From positions 7,688,001-7,752,000 of the forward strand of contig NZ_JANADK010000001.1 in assembly GCF_024199795.1 (NCBI RefSeq): 64,000 bases of DNA. Reading direction: 5' to 3'. Each line of letters opens with the position of its first letter. Positions within the stretch are counted from its first letter, which is position 1. The notes beneath the pieces were generated by a model. The model made no database searches. It saw only the letters and a program-made list of their open reading frames with translations, and had not been told where the DNA came from. The DNA is from Bradyrhizobium sp. CCGB01 (GTDB taxonomy: Bacteria > Pseudomonadota > Alphaproteobacteria > Rhizobiales > Xanthobacteraceae). The translations under genes and the position numbers were made by a program. Shown here piece after piece: positions 30,568-40,764 of this stretch.

Positions 30568-32646
30568 ATGCGCCTGACCGCCGGATCGCCCGCACGCCTC
30601 GGTGCAAGCTGGGACGGACGCGGCAGCAATTTCGCGTTGTTCTCCGCCAACGCGCAGAAGGTCGAGCTGTGCCTGTTCGACACGCAGGGCCGGCGCGAGC
30701 TGGAGCGTGTCGAGCTGCCGGAGCGCACCGAGGACGTCTGGCACGGCTATCTCAACGACGTCTCGCCGGGCCAGCTCTACGGCTATCGCGTGCACGGCCC
30801 CTACGAGCCCGAGCACGGCCACCGCTTCAACGCCAACAAGCTGCTGCTCGATCCCTATGCCAAGCGGCTCGCCGGACGGCTGGTCTGGAGCGATGCGCAT
30901 TTCGCCTATCGCACCGGCTCGCCGCGCGAGGACCTCTCCTTCGACCGGCGCGACAACGCGCGCGGCATGCCCAAGGCCGTCGTCGTCGACGAGACCTTCA
31001 ACTGGGGCCGTCGCGAGATCCGGCCCAACATCCCCTGGGAAGACACCATCATCTACGAGGCCCACGTCAAGGGCCTGACGCAGAAGCGCGACGACGTGCC
31101 GCCAAACTTGCGCGGCACCTATGGCGGGCTGTCGTCGCCGGCGATGATCGAGCATTTGAAGACGCTCGGCGTCACCACCGTCGAGCTCCTTCCGATCCAT
31201 AGCTTCATCGACGACCGCATCCTGGTCGAGAAGAAGCTCGCCAACTACTGGGGCTACAACACGCTGTCCTTCTTCGCGCCCGAGCCGCGCTATGCCCAGG
31301 ACAACGCGCTCGATTCCTTCCGCACCACGGTCGCGCGCCTGCACGATGCCGGCATCGAGGTGATGCTCGACGTCGTCTACAATCACACCGCCGAGGGCAA
31401 TCACCTCGGTCCGACGCTGTGCTACCGCGGCATCGACAATGCCTCCTATTACTGGCTGAATCGCGAGAACCCGCGCTATTACGACGATTTCACCGGCTGC
31501 GGCTCGTCGGTGAACCTCACCCATCCGCGCGTGCTCCAGATGGTGATGGATTCGCTGCGCTACTGGGTCGAGGTCTGCCATGTCGACGGCTTCCGCTTCG
31601 ACCTCGCCACCACACTGGCGCGCGGGCCGAACGGCTATGATCGCGGCATCTCGTTCCTCACGGCAGTCCGGCAGGATCCGGTGCTGGCGACGGTCAAGCT
31701 CGTCGCCGAACCCTGGGATCTCGGGCTCGGCGGCTACCAGGTCGGCGCATTCCCGTCGCAATGGTCGGAGTGGAACGATCGGTATCGCAGCGCCATGCGC
31801 CGCTACTGGAGCGGCGAAGGCAGCCTGATCGGCGACATCTCCAGCCGCATGACGGCCTCATCCGACCTGTTCAACCATGACGGACGGCGGCCGCGCGCCA
31901 GCATCAACCACATCACCGTGCATGACGGCTTCACGCTCGCCGACCTCTTCAGCTACAACGAGAAGCACAACGAGGCCAATGGCGAGGACAATCGCGACGG
32001 CTCCAACGACAACCACAGCAACAATTGCGGTGTCGAGGGTCCGACCGACGATCCGGACATCATCAGCCTGCGGCGGCAGCTTCGCAAGAACGTGCTGGCC
32101 TGCCTGATGCTGGCGCAGGGCGTTCCGCTGATCCTCGCCGGCGACGAGGTTGGCAATTCGCAGTCCGGCAACAACAACGCCTATTGCCAGGACAACGAGG
32201 TCGGCTGGGTCGGCTGGGACAATCTCGGCAAGGACGGCGACGACATGGTCGATTTCGTCGCCGGGCTCGCCGAAATCCGCCGCCGGTTCTCGCAGCTTCG
32301 CAGCCATCGCTGGCTCGACGGCCGCGCCAAGGATGGCATCTCCTACGGCGCGCTGTGGCTGACGCCCGCCGGCGACGAGATGACGGAGAGCGACTGGAAT
32401 TTCCCGGAAGGGCGGTTCCTCTCCTATGTGATGGGGCCGATGGAACCGGGAAGCGCCGCGATCTTTATCGTACTGAACGCCGCCCCCGAAGAAATCGCAT
32501 TCAAATTGCCCAAAATGACCGAATACAAAAGCTGGCAGCAGATCCTGAACACGACGGATGGCGGGCTGAACAGCATTGATTTCCTGCCCGGAAGCGACAG
32601 CAAGGCGCCGCCGCGCTCCGTGCTCGCCTTCGCGGGGGCGCTATGA
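30568..32646 (+). CDS. glgX: Glycogen debranching enzyme
   Basis: A 692-residue GH13_11 isoamylase-type enzyme. Motifs are SPARLGASWDGRGSNFALFSA at the CBM48 start, EAHVKGLTQ, LDVVYNHTAEGN, HVDGFRFDLATTLAR (nucleophile), KLVAEPWDLG (acid/base) and ITVHDGFTLADL. It cleaves alpha-1,6 branches, releasing maltodextrins that TreY/TreZ can convert to trehalose. It starts 3 bases after glgB and overlaps treZ by 4 bases. Confidence 0.95.
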   Translation: MRLTAGSPARLGASWDGRGSNFALFSANAQKVELCLFDTQGRRELERVELPERTEDVWHGYLNDVSPGQLYGYRVHGPYEPEHGHRFNANKLLLDPYAKRLAGRLVWSDAHFAYRTGSPREDLSFDRRDNARGMPKAVVVDETFNWGRREIRPNIPWEDTIIYEAHVKGLTQKRDDVPPNLRGTYGGLSSPAMIEHLKTLGVTTVELLPIHSFIDDRILVEKKLANYWGYNTLSFFAPEPRYAQDNALDSFRTTVARLHDAGIEVMLDVVYNHTAEGNHLGPTLCYRGIDNASYYWLNRENPRYYDDFTGCGSSVNLTHPRVLQMVMDSLRYWVEVCHVDGFRFDLATTLARGPNGYDRGISFLTAVRQDPVLATVKLVAEPWDLGLGGYQVGAFPSQWSEWNDRYRSAMRRYWSGEGSLIGDISSRMTASSDLFNHDGRRPRASINHITVHDGFTLADLFSYNEKHNEANGEDNRDGSNDNHSNNCGVEGPTDDPDIISLRRQLRKNVLACLMLAQGVPLILAGDEVGNSQSGNNNAYCQDNEVGWVGWDNLGKDGDDMVDFVAGLAEIRRRFSQLRSHRWLDGRAKDGISYGALWLTPAGDEMTESDWNFPEGRFLSYVMGPMEPGSAAIFIVLNAAPEEIAFKLPKMTEYKSWQQILNTTDGGLNSIDFLPGSDSKAPPRSVLAFAGAL

Positions 32647-34397
32647 GGCCATCCTTCGGGGCGAGGCCGACCAGGGACGGCGTGTCGTTCCGGCTTTGGG
32701 CGCCCGGTGCGCGCCGGGTCGATCTCCTGCTCGACAGAAGGCACGCGATGCAGCGCCGGCAGGATGGCTGGTATGTCGCCGAGATTGCCGCCCTGCCCGT
32801 CGGCAGCCCCTACAAGTTCAGGATCGACGACGAGATCGACGTGCCCGATCCGGCCTCGGCCTTCCAGCCCGAGGACGTATCCGGCCCGAGCGAGGTGATC
32901 GATCACGACGCCTTCGCATGGCGCGCGCGCGATTGGCGCGGACGTCCCTGGGAAGAGACGGTGCTGATCGAGACTCATGTCGGCACCTTCACGCGGGATG
33001 GCACCTACCGCGCCATGATCGACAAGCTCGATCATCTCGTTGCGACCGGCGTCACCGCGCTCGAATTGATGCCGCTGGCCGATTTCGCCGGCCGCCGCGG
33101 CTGGGGTTATGACGGCGTGCTGTGGTATGCGCCCGACAGCGCCTATGGCCGGCCCGAGGACCTCAAGACACTGATCGACGAGGCGCATCTGCGCGGGCTG
33201 ATGGTGTTCCTCGACGTCGTCTACAATCATTTCGGACCGGAAGGGAATTATCTCGGCCGCTATGCGCCGGCCTTCTTCACCGATGCGCATACGCCGTGGG
33301 GCAGTGCGATCGACTATCGCGTGCCGCAGGTCCGGGCCTTCGCAGTCGAGAACGCGCTGTCCTGGCTCACCGACTACCGCTTCGACGGCCTGAGGCTGGA
33401 CGCCGCCAACCACATCATGGCGATCCCCGGCGAGCAGTCGATGCTGCAGGACCTCAGCGCCGCCACCGGCGAACTCGCCAAGGCCACCGGGCGGCACATC
33501 CATCTGGTGCTGGAGAACGGCGACAACCGCGCCAGCCTGCTCGATGCCGCGCAGGATCCGCCCAACGGCAAATATCGCGGCCAGTGGAACGACGACTATC
33601 ACCACGTCTGGCACGTGATGCTGACCGGCGAGCTCGCCGGCTACTACGCCGACTACCAGACGCCGCGCATGGATCTTGCGCGCGCACTGGCGTCGGGCTT
33701 CGTCTACCAGGGCGAGATCTCCGAATTCTGGGGCAAGAAGCCGCGCGGCGAGGCGAGCGGCGAGCTGCCGCCGTCGACCTTCGTCAACTTCCTGCAAAAC
33801 CACGACCAGATCGGCAACCGCCCCCTGGGCGACCGGCTCGAGAGCCTGGCATCACCGCAGCAGATCGAAGCCGCGCTCGCGGTGACTTTGCTCGCACCGA
33901 TGGTGCCGATGCTGTTTCAGGGCGAGGAATGGGGCTCGACGGTGCCCTTCCCGTTCTTCTGCGATTTCCAGGGCGGTCTTGCCGACGCCGTGCGCAAGGG
34001 CCGCAAGCAGGAATATGCCTGGGCCTACGAGAAATACGGCGACGACGTGCCGGACCCGCTCGATCCCGCAACGCTGCAATCGGCCGTCCTGGATTGGACC
34101 GGTCACACGCCGGAGCAGGACACCCGGCTCGCGCGGGTGCGGGACCTGCTCGCACTCCGCCGCAAAGAGATCGCGCCCCGACTGAAAAATGCGAGGTTCG
34201 GCGACGCCGCGGCGGCCGATAGCGGCCTGCTCACCGCGTACTGGCGCATGGGCGATGGCACGACGTTACGCCTCCTCGCCAATCTCTCGGACAAGGACAT
34301 CGCACGGCCCGGCGACGCGACAGGCACGCCGATCTGGGGCGCTGTCAACGGCGATCGGCTCCCGCCCTGGTCAGTGATCTGGTACCTCGGAGGTTAA
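32643..34397 (+). CDS. treZ: Malto-oligosyltrehalose trehalohydrolase
   Basis: A 584-residue GH13_10 enzyme that frees trehalose from maltooligosyl-trehalose. It opens RPSFGARPTRDGVSFRLWAPGA. The active-site motifs are YDGVLWYAPDSAYG, LDVVYNHFGPEGNYL, FDGLRLDAANHI (nucleophile), HLVLENGDNRAS (acid/base) and LQNHDQIGNRPLGDR. The ATG overlaps the glgX stop. treY follows at once, so TreY-TreZ is complete in this operon. Confidence 0.95.
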   Translation: MRPSFGARPTRDGVSFRLWAPGARRVDLLLDRRHAMQRRQDGWYVAEIAALPVGSPYKFRIDDEIDVPDPASAFQPEDVSGPSEVIDHDAFAWRARDWRGRPWEETVLIETHVGTFTRDGTYRAMIDKLDHLVATGVTALELMPLADFAGRRGWGYDGVLWYAPDSAYGRPEDLKTLIDEAHLRGLMVFLDVVYNHFGPEGNYLGRYAPAFFTDAHTPWGSAIDYRVPQVRAFAVENALSWLTDYRFDGLRLDAANHIMAIPGEQSMLQDLSAATGELAKATGRHIHLVLENGDNRASLLDAAQDPPNGKYRGQWNDDYHHVWHVMLTGELAGYYADYQTPRMDLARALASGFVYQGEISEFWGKKPRGEASGELPPSTFVNFLQNHDQIGNRPLGDRLESLASPQQIEAALAVTLLAPMVPMLFQGEEWGSTVPFPFFCDFQGGLADAVRKGRKQEYAWAYEKYGDDVPDPLDPATLQSAVLDWTGHTPEQDTRLARVRDLLALRRKEIAPRLKNARFGDAAAADSGLLTAYWRMGDGTTLRLLANLSDKDIARPGDATGTPIWGAVNGDRLPPWSVIWYLGG

Positions 34398-34398
34398 A

Positions 34399-37185
34399 AT
34401 GCCTCCTGCGATTCCTCTTGCGACCTATCGGCTTCAGCTCACCGCGGATTTCGACTTCGACAAGGCTGCCGCGGTCGTTCCCTATCTCAAGGCGCTGGGG
34501 ATCACGCATCTCTACGCCTCGCCGGTGATGAAGGCGCGCAAGGGCTCGACCCACGGCTACGACACCGTCGATCACGGCCAGTTCAATCCCGAGCTCGGCG
34601 GCGAGGCCGGCTTTGCACGGCTGAGCGATGCCCTCAAGCAGCAGGACCTCGGCCTCATCATCGATTTCGTGCCGAACCACGTCGGCGTGCATTTCGCCGA
34701 CAATCCCTGGTGGCTGGACGTGCTGGAATGGGGGCAGGCCTCGCCGCACGCAGTTTCCTTCGACATCGACTGGGATCAACTGGCCTATCGCGCGCGCGGC
34801 GGCGTACTGCTGCCGATCCTCGGCACGCCCTATGGCGAGGCGCTGGAGCGCGGCGAGATCGACCTGCAGTACGATCCCGACGAAGGCAGTTTTTCCGCCT
34901 GGTATTTCGAGCATCGCCTGCCGATCGCACCGGAGCGCTATGGCGAAATGCTGCGCATGATGGTGAAGGAAGACGACGCCGCCGAGACAGACGCCGGCAA
35001 GCGCCTTCTCGCGCTCGCGGCCCGCTACACGGGGCTGCGCCGCCCCAACCGCAAGGAAGCGCCCGCCTTCAAGGCGGAGCTCAAGGAGATCGCAGGCAGC
35101 GCCGACATCATCGTACGCGGTCTCGCCGCCTATCGTTCCGCGAGGGATCGCCCGGCGCAGACGCTGGCGCTGCATCATCTGCTGGAGCGCCAGCACTACA
35201 AGCTCGGGCACTGGCGGCTTGCCTCCAGCGACATCAATTATCGCCGCTTCTTCGACGTCAACGGGCTTGCGGGCCTGCGCGTCGAGGACGCCAGCACGTT
35301 CGCGGCCACGCACCGGCTGGTGAAGCAGCTCATTGCGGACGGCAAGCTGCAAGGCATTCGCCTCGATCACATCGACGGCCTGCGCGATCCCGCGCAATAT
35401 TGCCAGCGGCTGCGCCGGCTGGTGCGCGACGCGCAAGGCAACACAAAGCCGTTCTATACCGTGATCGAGAAAATATTGTGCGAGCACGAGCGCCTGCCGC
35501 ATTTTGCCGGCGTTCAGGGCACCACGGGCTATGAGTGGATGAACGTCATCACCCAGGTCCTGGTCGACGCGAAAGGGCTGGAGGCGCTGAACGAGACCTG
35601 GCGGCAGATCAGCAACCGCCCGCCGCGGCTGGCGCCTTACGTCAAGGAGGCCAAGCGGCGCGTGCTGGAGACGCTGCTGACCAGCGAATTCACCGTGCTC
35701 ACGCGCCTGCTCGCGCGCATCGCCAACGGGCATTACTCAACCCGCGATTTCTCCGCCGACAGCCTGCGGCAGGCGCTCGAGCTCTATGTGCTGCACTTCC
35801 CGGTCTATCGCACCTACCTCACGCATAGCGGCCCGACTGCGCTCGACCGCAAGCTGATCGACGACACCATCGAACACGCCCGCGCGGAATGGTTCGCGGC
35901 GGACGAAGGCATTTTCGACTTCCTGCGCGACGCGCTGACCATGGACCTGCTCAAGCCCGGCCGTCCCCCGCACAGCGCCCCGCGGGTGCGCCGCTTCGCG
36001 CTGAAGGTGCAGCAGTTCACGGGACCGATGATGGCGAAGTCGCTGGAGGACACCGCGTTCTATCAATTCCACCGGCTGCTCGCCCTGAACGAGGTCGGCG
36101 GCGATCCCGCCAGCAACGGCCTCACGATACCTGCCTTCCACGAGGCCATGCGAGCGCGCGCCAAGGATTGGCCGCAAGGGATGACGGCGACCGCGACCCA
36201 CGACACCAAGCGCGGCGAGGATGCCCGCGCGCGGATCGCTGCCCTGAGTGAAATTCCCGGCGAATGGACCAGTGCCGTGGCACGCTGGAAAGTCCTGAAC
36301 GCGCCGCACCTTGCGCTCAACGGCAATCTGCGCGCCCCGTCAGCGACGTTCGAATACATGCTCTACCAGACCCTGCTCGGCGCCTGGTCGCTGCAGGAGC
36401 CGGCCGATGCCGGCTTTGTCGAGCGCATCCAAGCCTATGCGCTGAAGGCGGCGCGTGAGGGCAAGGAGGAGACCAGCTGGCTCAATCCGCACGAGCCCTA
36501 TGAGAACGGCGTCAAGAGCTTCATCGAGAAGATCCTCGACCCCTCGCAATCCCGCGAATTCCTGGAGGCGCTGCAAACCCTGGCACGTCGCGTCGCGCTG
36601 CTCGGCGCCTTGAATTCGCTGAGCCAGCTTACGCTCAAGGCGACACAGCCGGGCGTGCCCGACTTCTACCAGGGCACCGAGTTCTGGGATATGTCGCTGG
36701 TCGATCCCGACAACCGCCGCCCCGTGGATTTTGCCGCGCGGCAGACGGCGCTGACATCACTGGATGCGCCGGACTGGCACGGGCTGATCGAGACCTGGCC
36801 GGACGGCCAGCTCAAGCTGGCCTGGACGCGGCACCTGCTCAAGCTCCGCAACGCGTTCGCCGATGTCTTCGCGCAGGGCGAGTATCAGCCGCTGGAGGTC
36901 CGCGGCGCGCATGCGGACCATGTCATCGCGTTCGCCCGCCGACACGGCCGCGCGGCTGCGATCGTCGTGGTCGGACGCCAATTTGCACCCTTCACGCAGG
37001 AAGGCCGACAATGGCCCGCGTTCGAGGGTGTTGACGCGGCGGTCGACATCAACGGCTACACCGCGCCGGGCATTGCCGGCCATGAATTACCGCTCGCGCA
37101 TGCTTTCCGTGATTTTCCTGCTGCCGTCATCGAAGCCCGCGCCGCCAGCGCTGCGAGACCGAGGCAACAGCGCGCGCGCAGCTGA
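34399..37185 (+). CDS. treY: Malto-oligosyltrehalose synthase
   Basis: A 928-residue GH13_26 enzyme that rearranges the reducing-end bond of maltodextrins into an alpha,alpha-1,1 link. It begins PLATYRLQLTADFDFDKAAAVVPYL. Family motifs are YDTVDHGQFNPELGG, DFVPNHVGVH, GIRLDHIDGLRDP (nucleophile), YTVIEKILCEHERLP (acid/base) and TATHDTKRGEDARARI. It starts one base after the treZ stop region and ends the operon, converging with the PHA-system gene with only 3 bases between stop codons. The C-terminus is Arg/Ala-rich. Confidence 0.95.
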   Translation: MPPAIPLATYRLQLTADFDFDKAAAVVPYLKALGITHLYASPVMKARKGSTHGYDTVDHGQFNPELGGEAGFARLSDALKQQDLGLIIDFVPNHVGVHFADNPWWLDVLEWGQASPHAVSFDIDWDQLAYRARGGVLLPILGTPYGEALERGEIDLQYDPDEGSFSAWYFEHRLPIAPERYGEMLRMMVKEDDAAETDAGKRLLALAARYTGLRRPNRKEAPAFKAELKEIAGSADIIVRGLAAYRSARDRPAQTLALHHLLERQHYKLGHWRLASSDINYRRFFDVNGLAGLRVEDASTFAATHRLVKQLIADGKLQGIRLDHIDGLRDPAQYCQRLRRLVRDAQGNTKPFYTVIEKILCEHERLPHFAGVQGTTGYEWMNVITQVLVDAKGLEALNETWRQISNRPPRLAPYVKEAKRRVLETLLTSEFTVLTRLLARIANGHYSTRDFSADSLRQALELYVLHFPVYRTYLTHSGPTALDRKLIDDTIEHARAEWFAADEGIFDFLRDALTMDLLKPGRPPHSAPRVRRFALKVQQFTGPMMAKSLEDTAFYQFHRLLALNEVGGDPASNGLTIPAFHEAMRARAKDWPQGMTATATHDTKRGEDARARIAALSEIPGEWTSAVARWKVLNAPHLALNGNLRAPSATFEYMLYQTLLGAWSLQEPADAGFVERIQAYALKAAREGKEETSWLNPHEPYENGVKSFIEKILDPSQSREFLEALQTLARRVALLGALNSLSQLTLKATQPGVPDFYQGTEFWDMSLVDPDNRRPVDFAARQTALTSLDAPDWHGLIETWPDGQLKLAWTRHLLKLRNAFADVFAQGEYQPLEVRGAHADHVIAFARRHGRAAAIVVVGRQFAPFTQEGRQWPAFEGVDAAVDINGYTAPGIAGHELPLAHAFRDFPAAVIEARAASAARPRQQRARS

Positions 37186-37188
37186 CGC

Positions 37189-37506
37189 CTACTTTCCCTC
37201 ATCCTTGGTGAGCAGAAGCTGCCCGCGCTTGCGGATGGTCGCCTGCGCCATCTCGGCGAAACGCTGCAACAGCCACGGCAACACCACCTCGACCTTGACG
37301 TGATCGTCGGCGACATCGACCTGACCGCTCGCGATCTGCCCGAGCGCGCGGATGCGAAAGTTCATGCTGTCGCCGTTCCAGCGCTCCTCCTCGACCTGCA
37401 TCACGGGAATGCTGGCCGCGGCGCGGCCAAGCCCGGTCTTGAGCCGGCGCACGGCCTCCTCGCGGCCGAGACGATGCGGAATGGAAACGACAAGCGGTGC
37501 TGACAT
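37189..37506 (-). CDS. Polyhydroxyalkanoic acid system family protein
   Basis: A 105-residue cytosolic protein matching the PHA_gran_rgn family of small proteins near polyhydroxyalkanoate genes. It opens PLVVSIPHRLGREEAVRRLKTGL and has MNFRIRALGQIASGQVDVADDHVKVEVVLPWLL, the core of that family, ending in a short charged tail. The precise function of the family is not known; a link to PHA granules is from genome context elsewhere, and no PHA genes are adjacent here. Confidence 0.7.
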   Translation of the reverse strand: MSAPLVVSIPHRLGREEAVRRLKTGLGRAAASIPVMQVEEERWNGDSMNFRIRALGQIASGQVDVADDHVKVEVVLPWLLQRFAEMAQATIRKRGQLLLTKDEGK

Positions 37507-37602
37507 GGCCCTGCCCTGCGGTGACTGATCCTCACATAATCATGCCGGCTGCACAGGCAAAGGTTCCATGCAAGTTGGACCCGTTCGCCGTGTTTCAATG
37601 GG

Positions 37603-37627
37603 GGAACTATAAAACCTGCGGCAAGTT
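37603..37627 (+). promoter_or_regulatory. Candidate EcfG promoter of the DUF3309 gene
   Basis: GGAAC (37603-37607), 16 bases, then AGTT (37624-37627). This differs from the EcfG consensus by one base in the -10. The start codon of the small gene is 59 bases further on, with GGAGGAG just before it. Confidence 0.55.
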
Positions 37628-37686
37628 GCCCTCGCACAAGGGACAGGTGCAACGACCCTTTCAACAAAGGGCTGGAGGAGACTCGC

Positions 37687-37851
37687 ATGTCTATCGGTAC
37701 GATTATTCTAATCATTTTGGTCATCGCCCTGCTCGGCGGCTTCAGCGGCATCGGCGGCGGCCCGTTCTACGGCACCGGCTATTACGGCGGCGGCGGACTC
37801 GGGCTCGTCATCGTTATTCTGCTGATCCTTCTGCTGCTGGGACGGATCTAG
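37687..37851 (+). CDS. DUF3309-family small membrane protein
   Basis: A 54-residue peptide starting at ATG 37687 with a strong GGAGGAG at 37674-37680. It has two hydrophobic stretches, IGTIILIILVIALLGGF and LGLVIVILLILLLLG, separated by a Gly/Tyr loop (GIGGGPFYGTGYYGGGG). This is the pattern of DUF3309 proteins, which often appear in stress-induced gene sets of Alphaproteobacteria. The EcfG-like promoter upstream fits. Function unknown; a proteolipid-like role in the inner membrane is only a guess. Confidence 0.75.
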   Translation: MSIGTIILIILVIALLGGFSGIGGGPFYGTGYYGGGGLGLVIVILLILLLLGRI

Positions 37852-37865
37852 CGATATTCGCGATG

Positions 37866-37959
37866 CCGTAGGGTGGGCAAAGGCGCTCTTGCGCCGTGCC
37901 CACCTTCTCCCTCCCGCGAGAAAGTCGGTGGGCACGCTTGCGCTTTGCCCACCCTACGG
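37866..37959. repeat. 94-bp intergenic inverted repeat, copy 2
   Basis: It has the same arms as the element at 1727-1819: CCGTAGGGTGGGCAAAGGCGC at the left and GCGCTTTGCCCACCCTACGG at the right, with inner TTGCGCCGTGCCCACC / GGTGGGCACGCTTG. The central loop differs. It follows the DUF3309 gene and lies downstream of the minus-strand ligD, a convergent position like that of copy 1. Confidence 0.85.
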
Positions 37960-37980
37960 GCGTAGCATCCGGAGCACGAC

Positions 37981-40647
37981 CTACCGTTTCCCCGCCAGCT
38001 TCTTCATCGCCGGCTTGATCGACGCAGCCGCGTCTTCATAGCCTTCCCACGCCTTCGATCGCGTCAGCAGGCCCGGCACAGTCCGCACCGTGTACCGCTT
38101 CGGATCGAGATCACCCTTCACCTGCGCCCACGTCAGGGGCATCGACACGGTCGCTCCATCGCGCGCGCGAGGCGACAGCGGGGCGACCGCGGTCGACATA
38201 CGGTCGTTGCGCAAGTAGTCCAGAAATATCTTTCCGTTGCGCAGCTTCTTCGCCATGTTGAGCAGATAGCGCTCGGGATCGTCGTCGGCCATCCACTGGC
38301 AAACGCCTTGCGCGAACGCCTTGGCCTCCTTCCAGCTCACCTTGTCGCGCGCACCGTGGAGCAGCGGCACCACCACGTGCAGGCCCTTGCCGCCGGTGGT
38401 CTTGCAAAAGCTTTCCATACCGACGTCGGTGAGGCGCTGCCGCATCTCCTTGGCCGCGTCCACGACATCGGCGAACTCGACGTCCGGCGCCGGATCAAGA
38501 TCGAACACCAGCCGGCCCGGCGTATCGTAGGCGTTCGGGGCACAATTCCAGGGATGCAGCTCGACGCCGCCGATTTGCGCGACCGCGGCAAGCCCCTCGA
38601 CACGATCGATCTGCAAATACGGCTTGCGATCGCCCGCGACTTTCGCGAGTTCAAGCAGGTTCGAAGTGCCTTGCATGGCATGGCGCTGGAAGAATGTTTC
38701 ACCGCCAATGCCGTCCGGCGCACGCACGATGGAGCAGGGACGGCCCTTGATGTGCTCGATCATCCAGGACCCGATGGCCTCGAAGTAGCGCGCGAGATCG
38801 AGTTTTGTGACGCCCTCACCGTCGCCGCCATCGGGCCAGAGCGCCTTGTCCGGCTTGGAGATCACGACACCCATCACCTCGGCGGTGCCCGAGTCTTTCC
38901 TGGCAGACTTCGGCGCGGCGCGCTTTCTTGGGGACGGTTTTGCCAATTTGGTATCGGCAGGCGTCTCCGCCTCGACCTCCTCGGCCGGCTTGTCCTGCCG
39001 CAGGCCCTTGAACGCGGCCTGGCGGATATTGCCGTCGGCGGTGAAGCCGGCAAACTCGATTTCGGCGACGAGCTCCGGCTTCAGCCAGTGCACGTCGCGC
39101 GTCTTCTTCGGGGCATTCTTGCCGCCGAAAGGACTCTCCTTGGCCTCCACGGCCTTCAGCGACGGCATGATGCGCTTGACCTTGTCGGCGCCGAAACCGG
39201 TGCCGACCATGCCGACGAAGGCAAGATGATCGCCGCGGTGCACGCCGGCCATCAGCGAGCGGAATTTGCCGTTGGTGGTCTTGTAGCCGCCGATCACGAC
39301 CTCATGACCCGCGCGGCACTTCGCCTTGGTCCAGCTCTCCGTGCGTCCCGACCGGTACGGCGCGTCCAGCTTCTTCGAGACCACGCCTTCGAGCTCGAGC
39401 TTGCAGGCCGATTGCAGCACGGCATCGCCGCCGCTCTCGAAATGCTCGACATAGCGGACCTGGCTCGATCTCTTCCTGCGTGCTTCCAGCAGTTCCCTAA
39501 GGCGATCCTTGCGCTCGCCGAGTGGCAGGCGCCGGTAATCGAGCCCCTCGGCAAACAGGAGGTCGAAGGCAAAGAAGATCAGGTCCTCGGTCTTGCCGTC
39601 CGACAGCGCGGCCTGAAGCGATGAGAAATTCGGCGCTCCGTTGTGATCGAGCGCAACGATCTCGCCGTCAATCATGACGTCGGGAAGCTCGCCCGCCTCC
39701 TTCGCGATCGCCGCGAACTTGTCGGTCCAGTCGAGGCCCTTGCGCGTCTTCAGCGTCGCCTCGCCGTCCTCGACGCGGAGCTGGACGCGATAGCCGTCGA
39801 ACTTGATCTCGTGGCACCAGCCATCGCCGCCGGGCGGCCGCCCGACCGAAGTGCACAGCTGCGGCGCGACGAAGTCCGGCATCTCCGAGACTTCTTTCGC
39901 ATTTGTCGCGGTCGTCGCTTTCTTCCTTGCTCCCTTCCCGCCCTGCAACGCCGCGCGCGGCGCCGGCTTGACGGTGCGCCCTTTCGGCTCCTCGGCCCGG
40001 TTGGACTGCCAGACCGCATCGGCCTTGGTCTTGGCACCCTTCGTCAGCATGAACGGCTTTGGCGCGCGGCCCTTGCCATCGGCGATCTGATCCATCGCAC
40101 GGCCGGAGGCGACCGATCTGTCCTCGTCGAGAATGTCGTTGTCCGCACCCTCGCGGACATATTCATCGCGGTGCTTGATCAGGAGCCAATTGGTGCGCTT
40201 TCCGCCGGTGCGGTCGTTGCGCATGCGCACGAGGACCCAGCTTCCATGCAGCTTGTCGCCATGCAGCGTGAACTTCAGATCGCCTTTCTTGAAGCCGCGC
40301 TCGGGATCCTCGGACTCCCAGGTGCCGCGGTCCCAGAGCATGACCGTGCCGCCGCCATACTGCCCTTCCGGAATCGTACCTTCGAAATCGCCATAGTCGA
40401 GCGGATGGTCCTCGACCTCGACCGCCAGCCGCTTGTCATGCGGATCGAGCGAGGGCCCCTTGGTCACCGCCCACGATTTGAACACGCCGTCGAACTCGAG
40501 CCGCAGGTCATAGTGCAGCCGCGTCGCATCGTGCTTCTGGATCACGAAGCGCCGCTGCTTCGAGGGCGCCACTGCCGTCTTGCCCGACGGCTCCGGGGTC
40601 TTCTCGAAATCACGCTTCTGTCGGTAGGTGGAGAGTTTTCGCAGCAC
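37981..40647 (-). CDS. ligD: DNA ligase D (NHEJ)
   Basis: An 888-residue multidomain enzyme in the order phosphoesterase, ligase, polymerase. The phosphoesterase (about 30-170) shows [18 protein letters not shown] and [12 protein letters not shown]. The ATP-dependent ligase has nucleotidyl Lys282 in [10 protein letters not shown]. The C-terminal primase-polymerase has [21 protein letters not shown] and catalytic FDLDPAPD. A Lys/Ala-rich linker (about 220-255) joins the first two. It seals double-strand breaks bridged by Ku. It is transcribed divergently from ku; both promoters appear EcfG-like, which fits repair in stationary cells. Confidence 0.95.
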   Translation of the reverse strand: MLRKLSTYRQKRDFEKTPEPSGKTAVAPSKQRRFVIQKHDATRLHYDLRLEFDGVFKSWAVTKGPSLDPHDKRLAVEVEDHPLDYGDFEGTIPEGQYGGGTVMLWDRGTWESEDPERGFKKGDLKFTLHGDKLHGSWVLVRMRNDRTGGKRTNWLLIKHRDEYVREGADNDILDEDRSVASGRAMDQIADGKGRAPKPFMLTKGAKTKADAVWQSNRAEEPKGRTVKPAPRAALQGGKGARKKATTATNAKEVSEMPDFVAPQLCTSVGRPPGGDGWCHEIKFDGYRVQLRVEDGEATLKTRKGLDWTDKFAAIAKEAGELPDVMIDGEIVALDHNGAPNFSSLQAALSDGKTEDLIFFAFDLLFAEGLDYRRLPLGERKDRLRELLEARRKRSSQVRYVEHFESGGDAVLQSACKLELEGVVSKKLDAPYRSGRTESWTKAKCRAGHEVVIGGYKTTNGKFRSLMAGVHRGDHLAFVGMVGTGFGADKVKRIMPSLKAVEAKESPFGGKNAPKKTRDVHWLKPELVAEIEFAGFTADGNIRQAAFKGLRQDKPAEEVEAETPADTKLAKPSPRKRAAPKSARKDSGTAEVMGVVISKPDKALWPDGGDGEGVTKLDLARYFEAIGSWMIEHIKGRPCSIVRAPDGIGGETFFQRHAMQGTSNLLELAKVAGDRKPYLQIDRVEGLAAVAQIGGVELHPWNCAPNAYDTPGRLVFDLDPAPDVEFADVVDAAKEMRQRLTDVGMESFCKTTGGKGLHVVVPLLHGARDKVSWKEAKAFAQGVCQWMADDDPERYLLNMAKKLRNGKIFLDYLRNDRMSTAVAPLSPRARDGATVSMPLTWAQVKGDLDPKRYTVRTVPGLLTRSKAWEGYEDAAASIKPAMKKLAGKR

Positions 40648-40703
40648 GACCGGTCCCGCATTCTCTAATCGCGTTGGAGCCTATCACGGCCAAAGTCCCA
40701 CCC

Positions 40704-40728
40704 GGAACCAAAACCCGATGGGGTGGTT
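40704..40728 (+). promoter_or_regulatory. Candidate EcfG promoter of ku
   Basis: GGAAC (40704-40708), 16 bases, GGTT (40725-40728). One mismatch to CGTT. Transcription would begin about 30 bases before the ku ATG at 40765. Confidence 0.6.
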
Positions 40729-40736
40729 GGGGTTCC
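40712..40736 (-). promoter_or_regulatory. Candidate EcfG promoter of ligD
   Basis: On the minus strand GGAAC (40736-40732), 16 bases, GGTT (40715-40712). It is the mirror image of the ku promoter and overlaps it almost fully, making a face-to-face pair. The ligD start codon is about 65 bases downstream. Confidence 0.6.
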
Positions 40737-40764
40737 AAAATGCCTTGAAACACTGGAGAACGGA

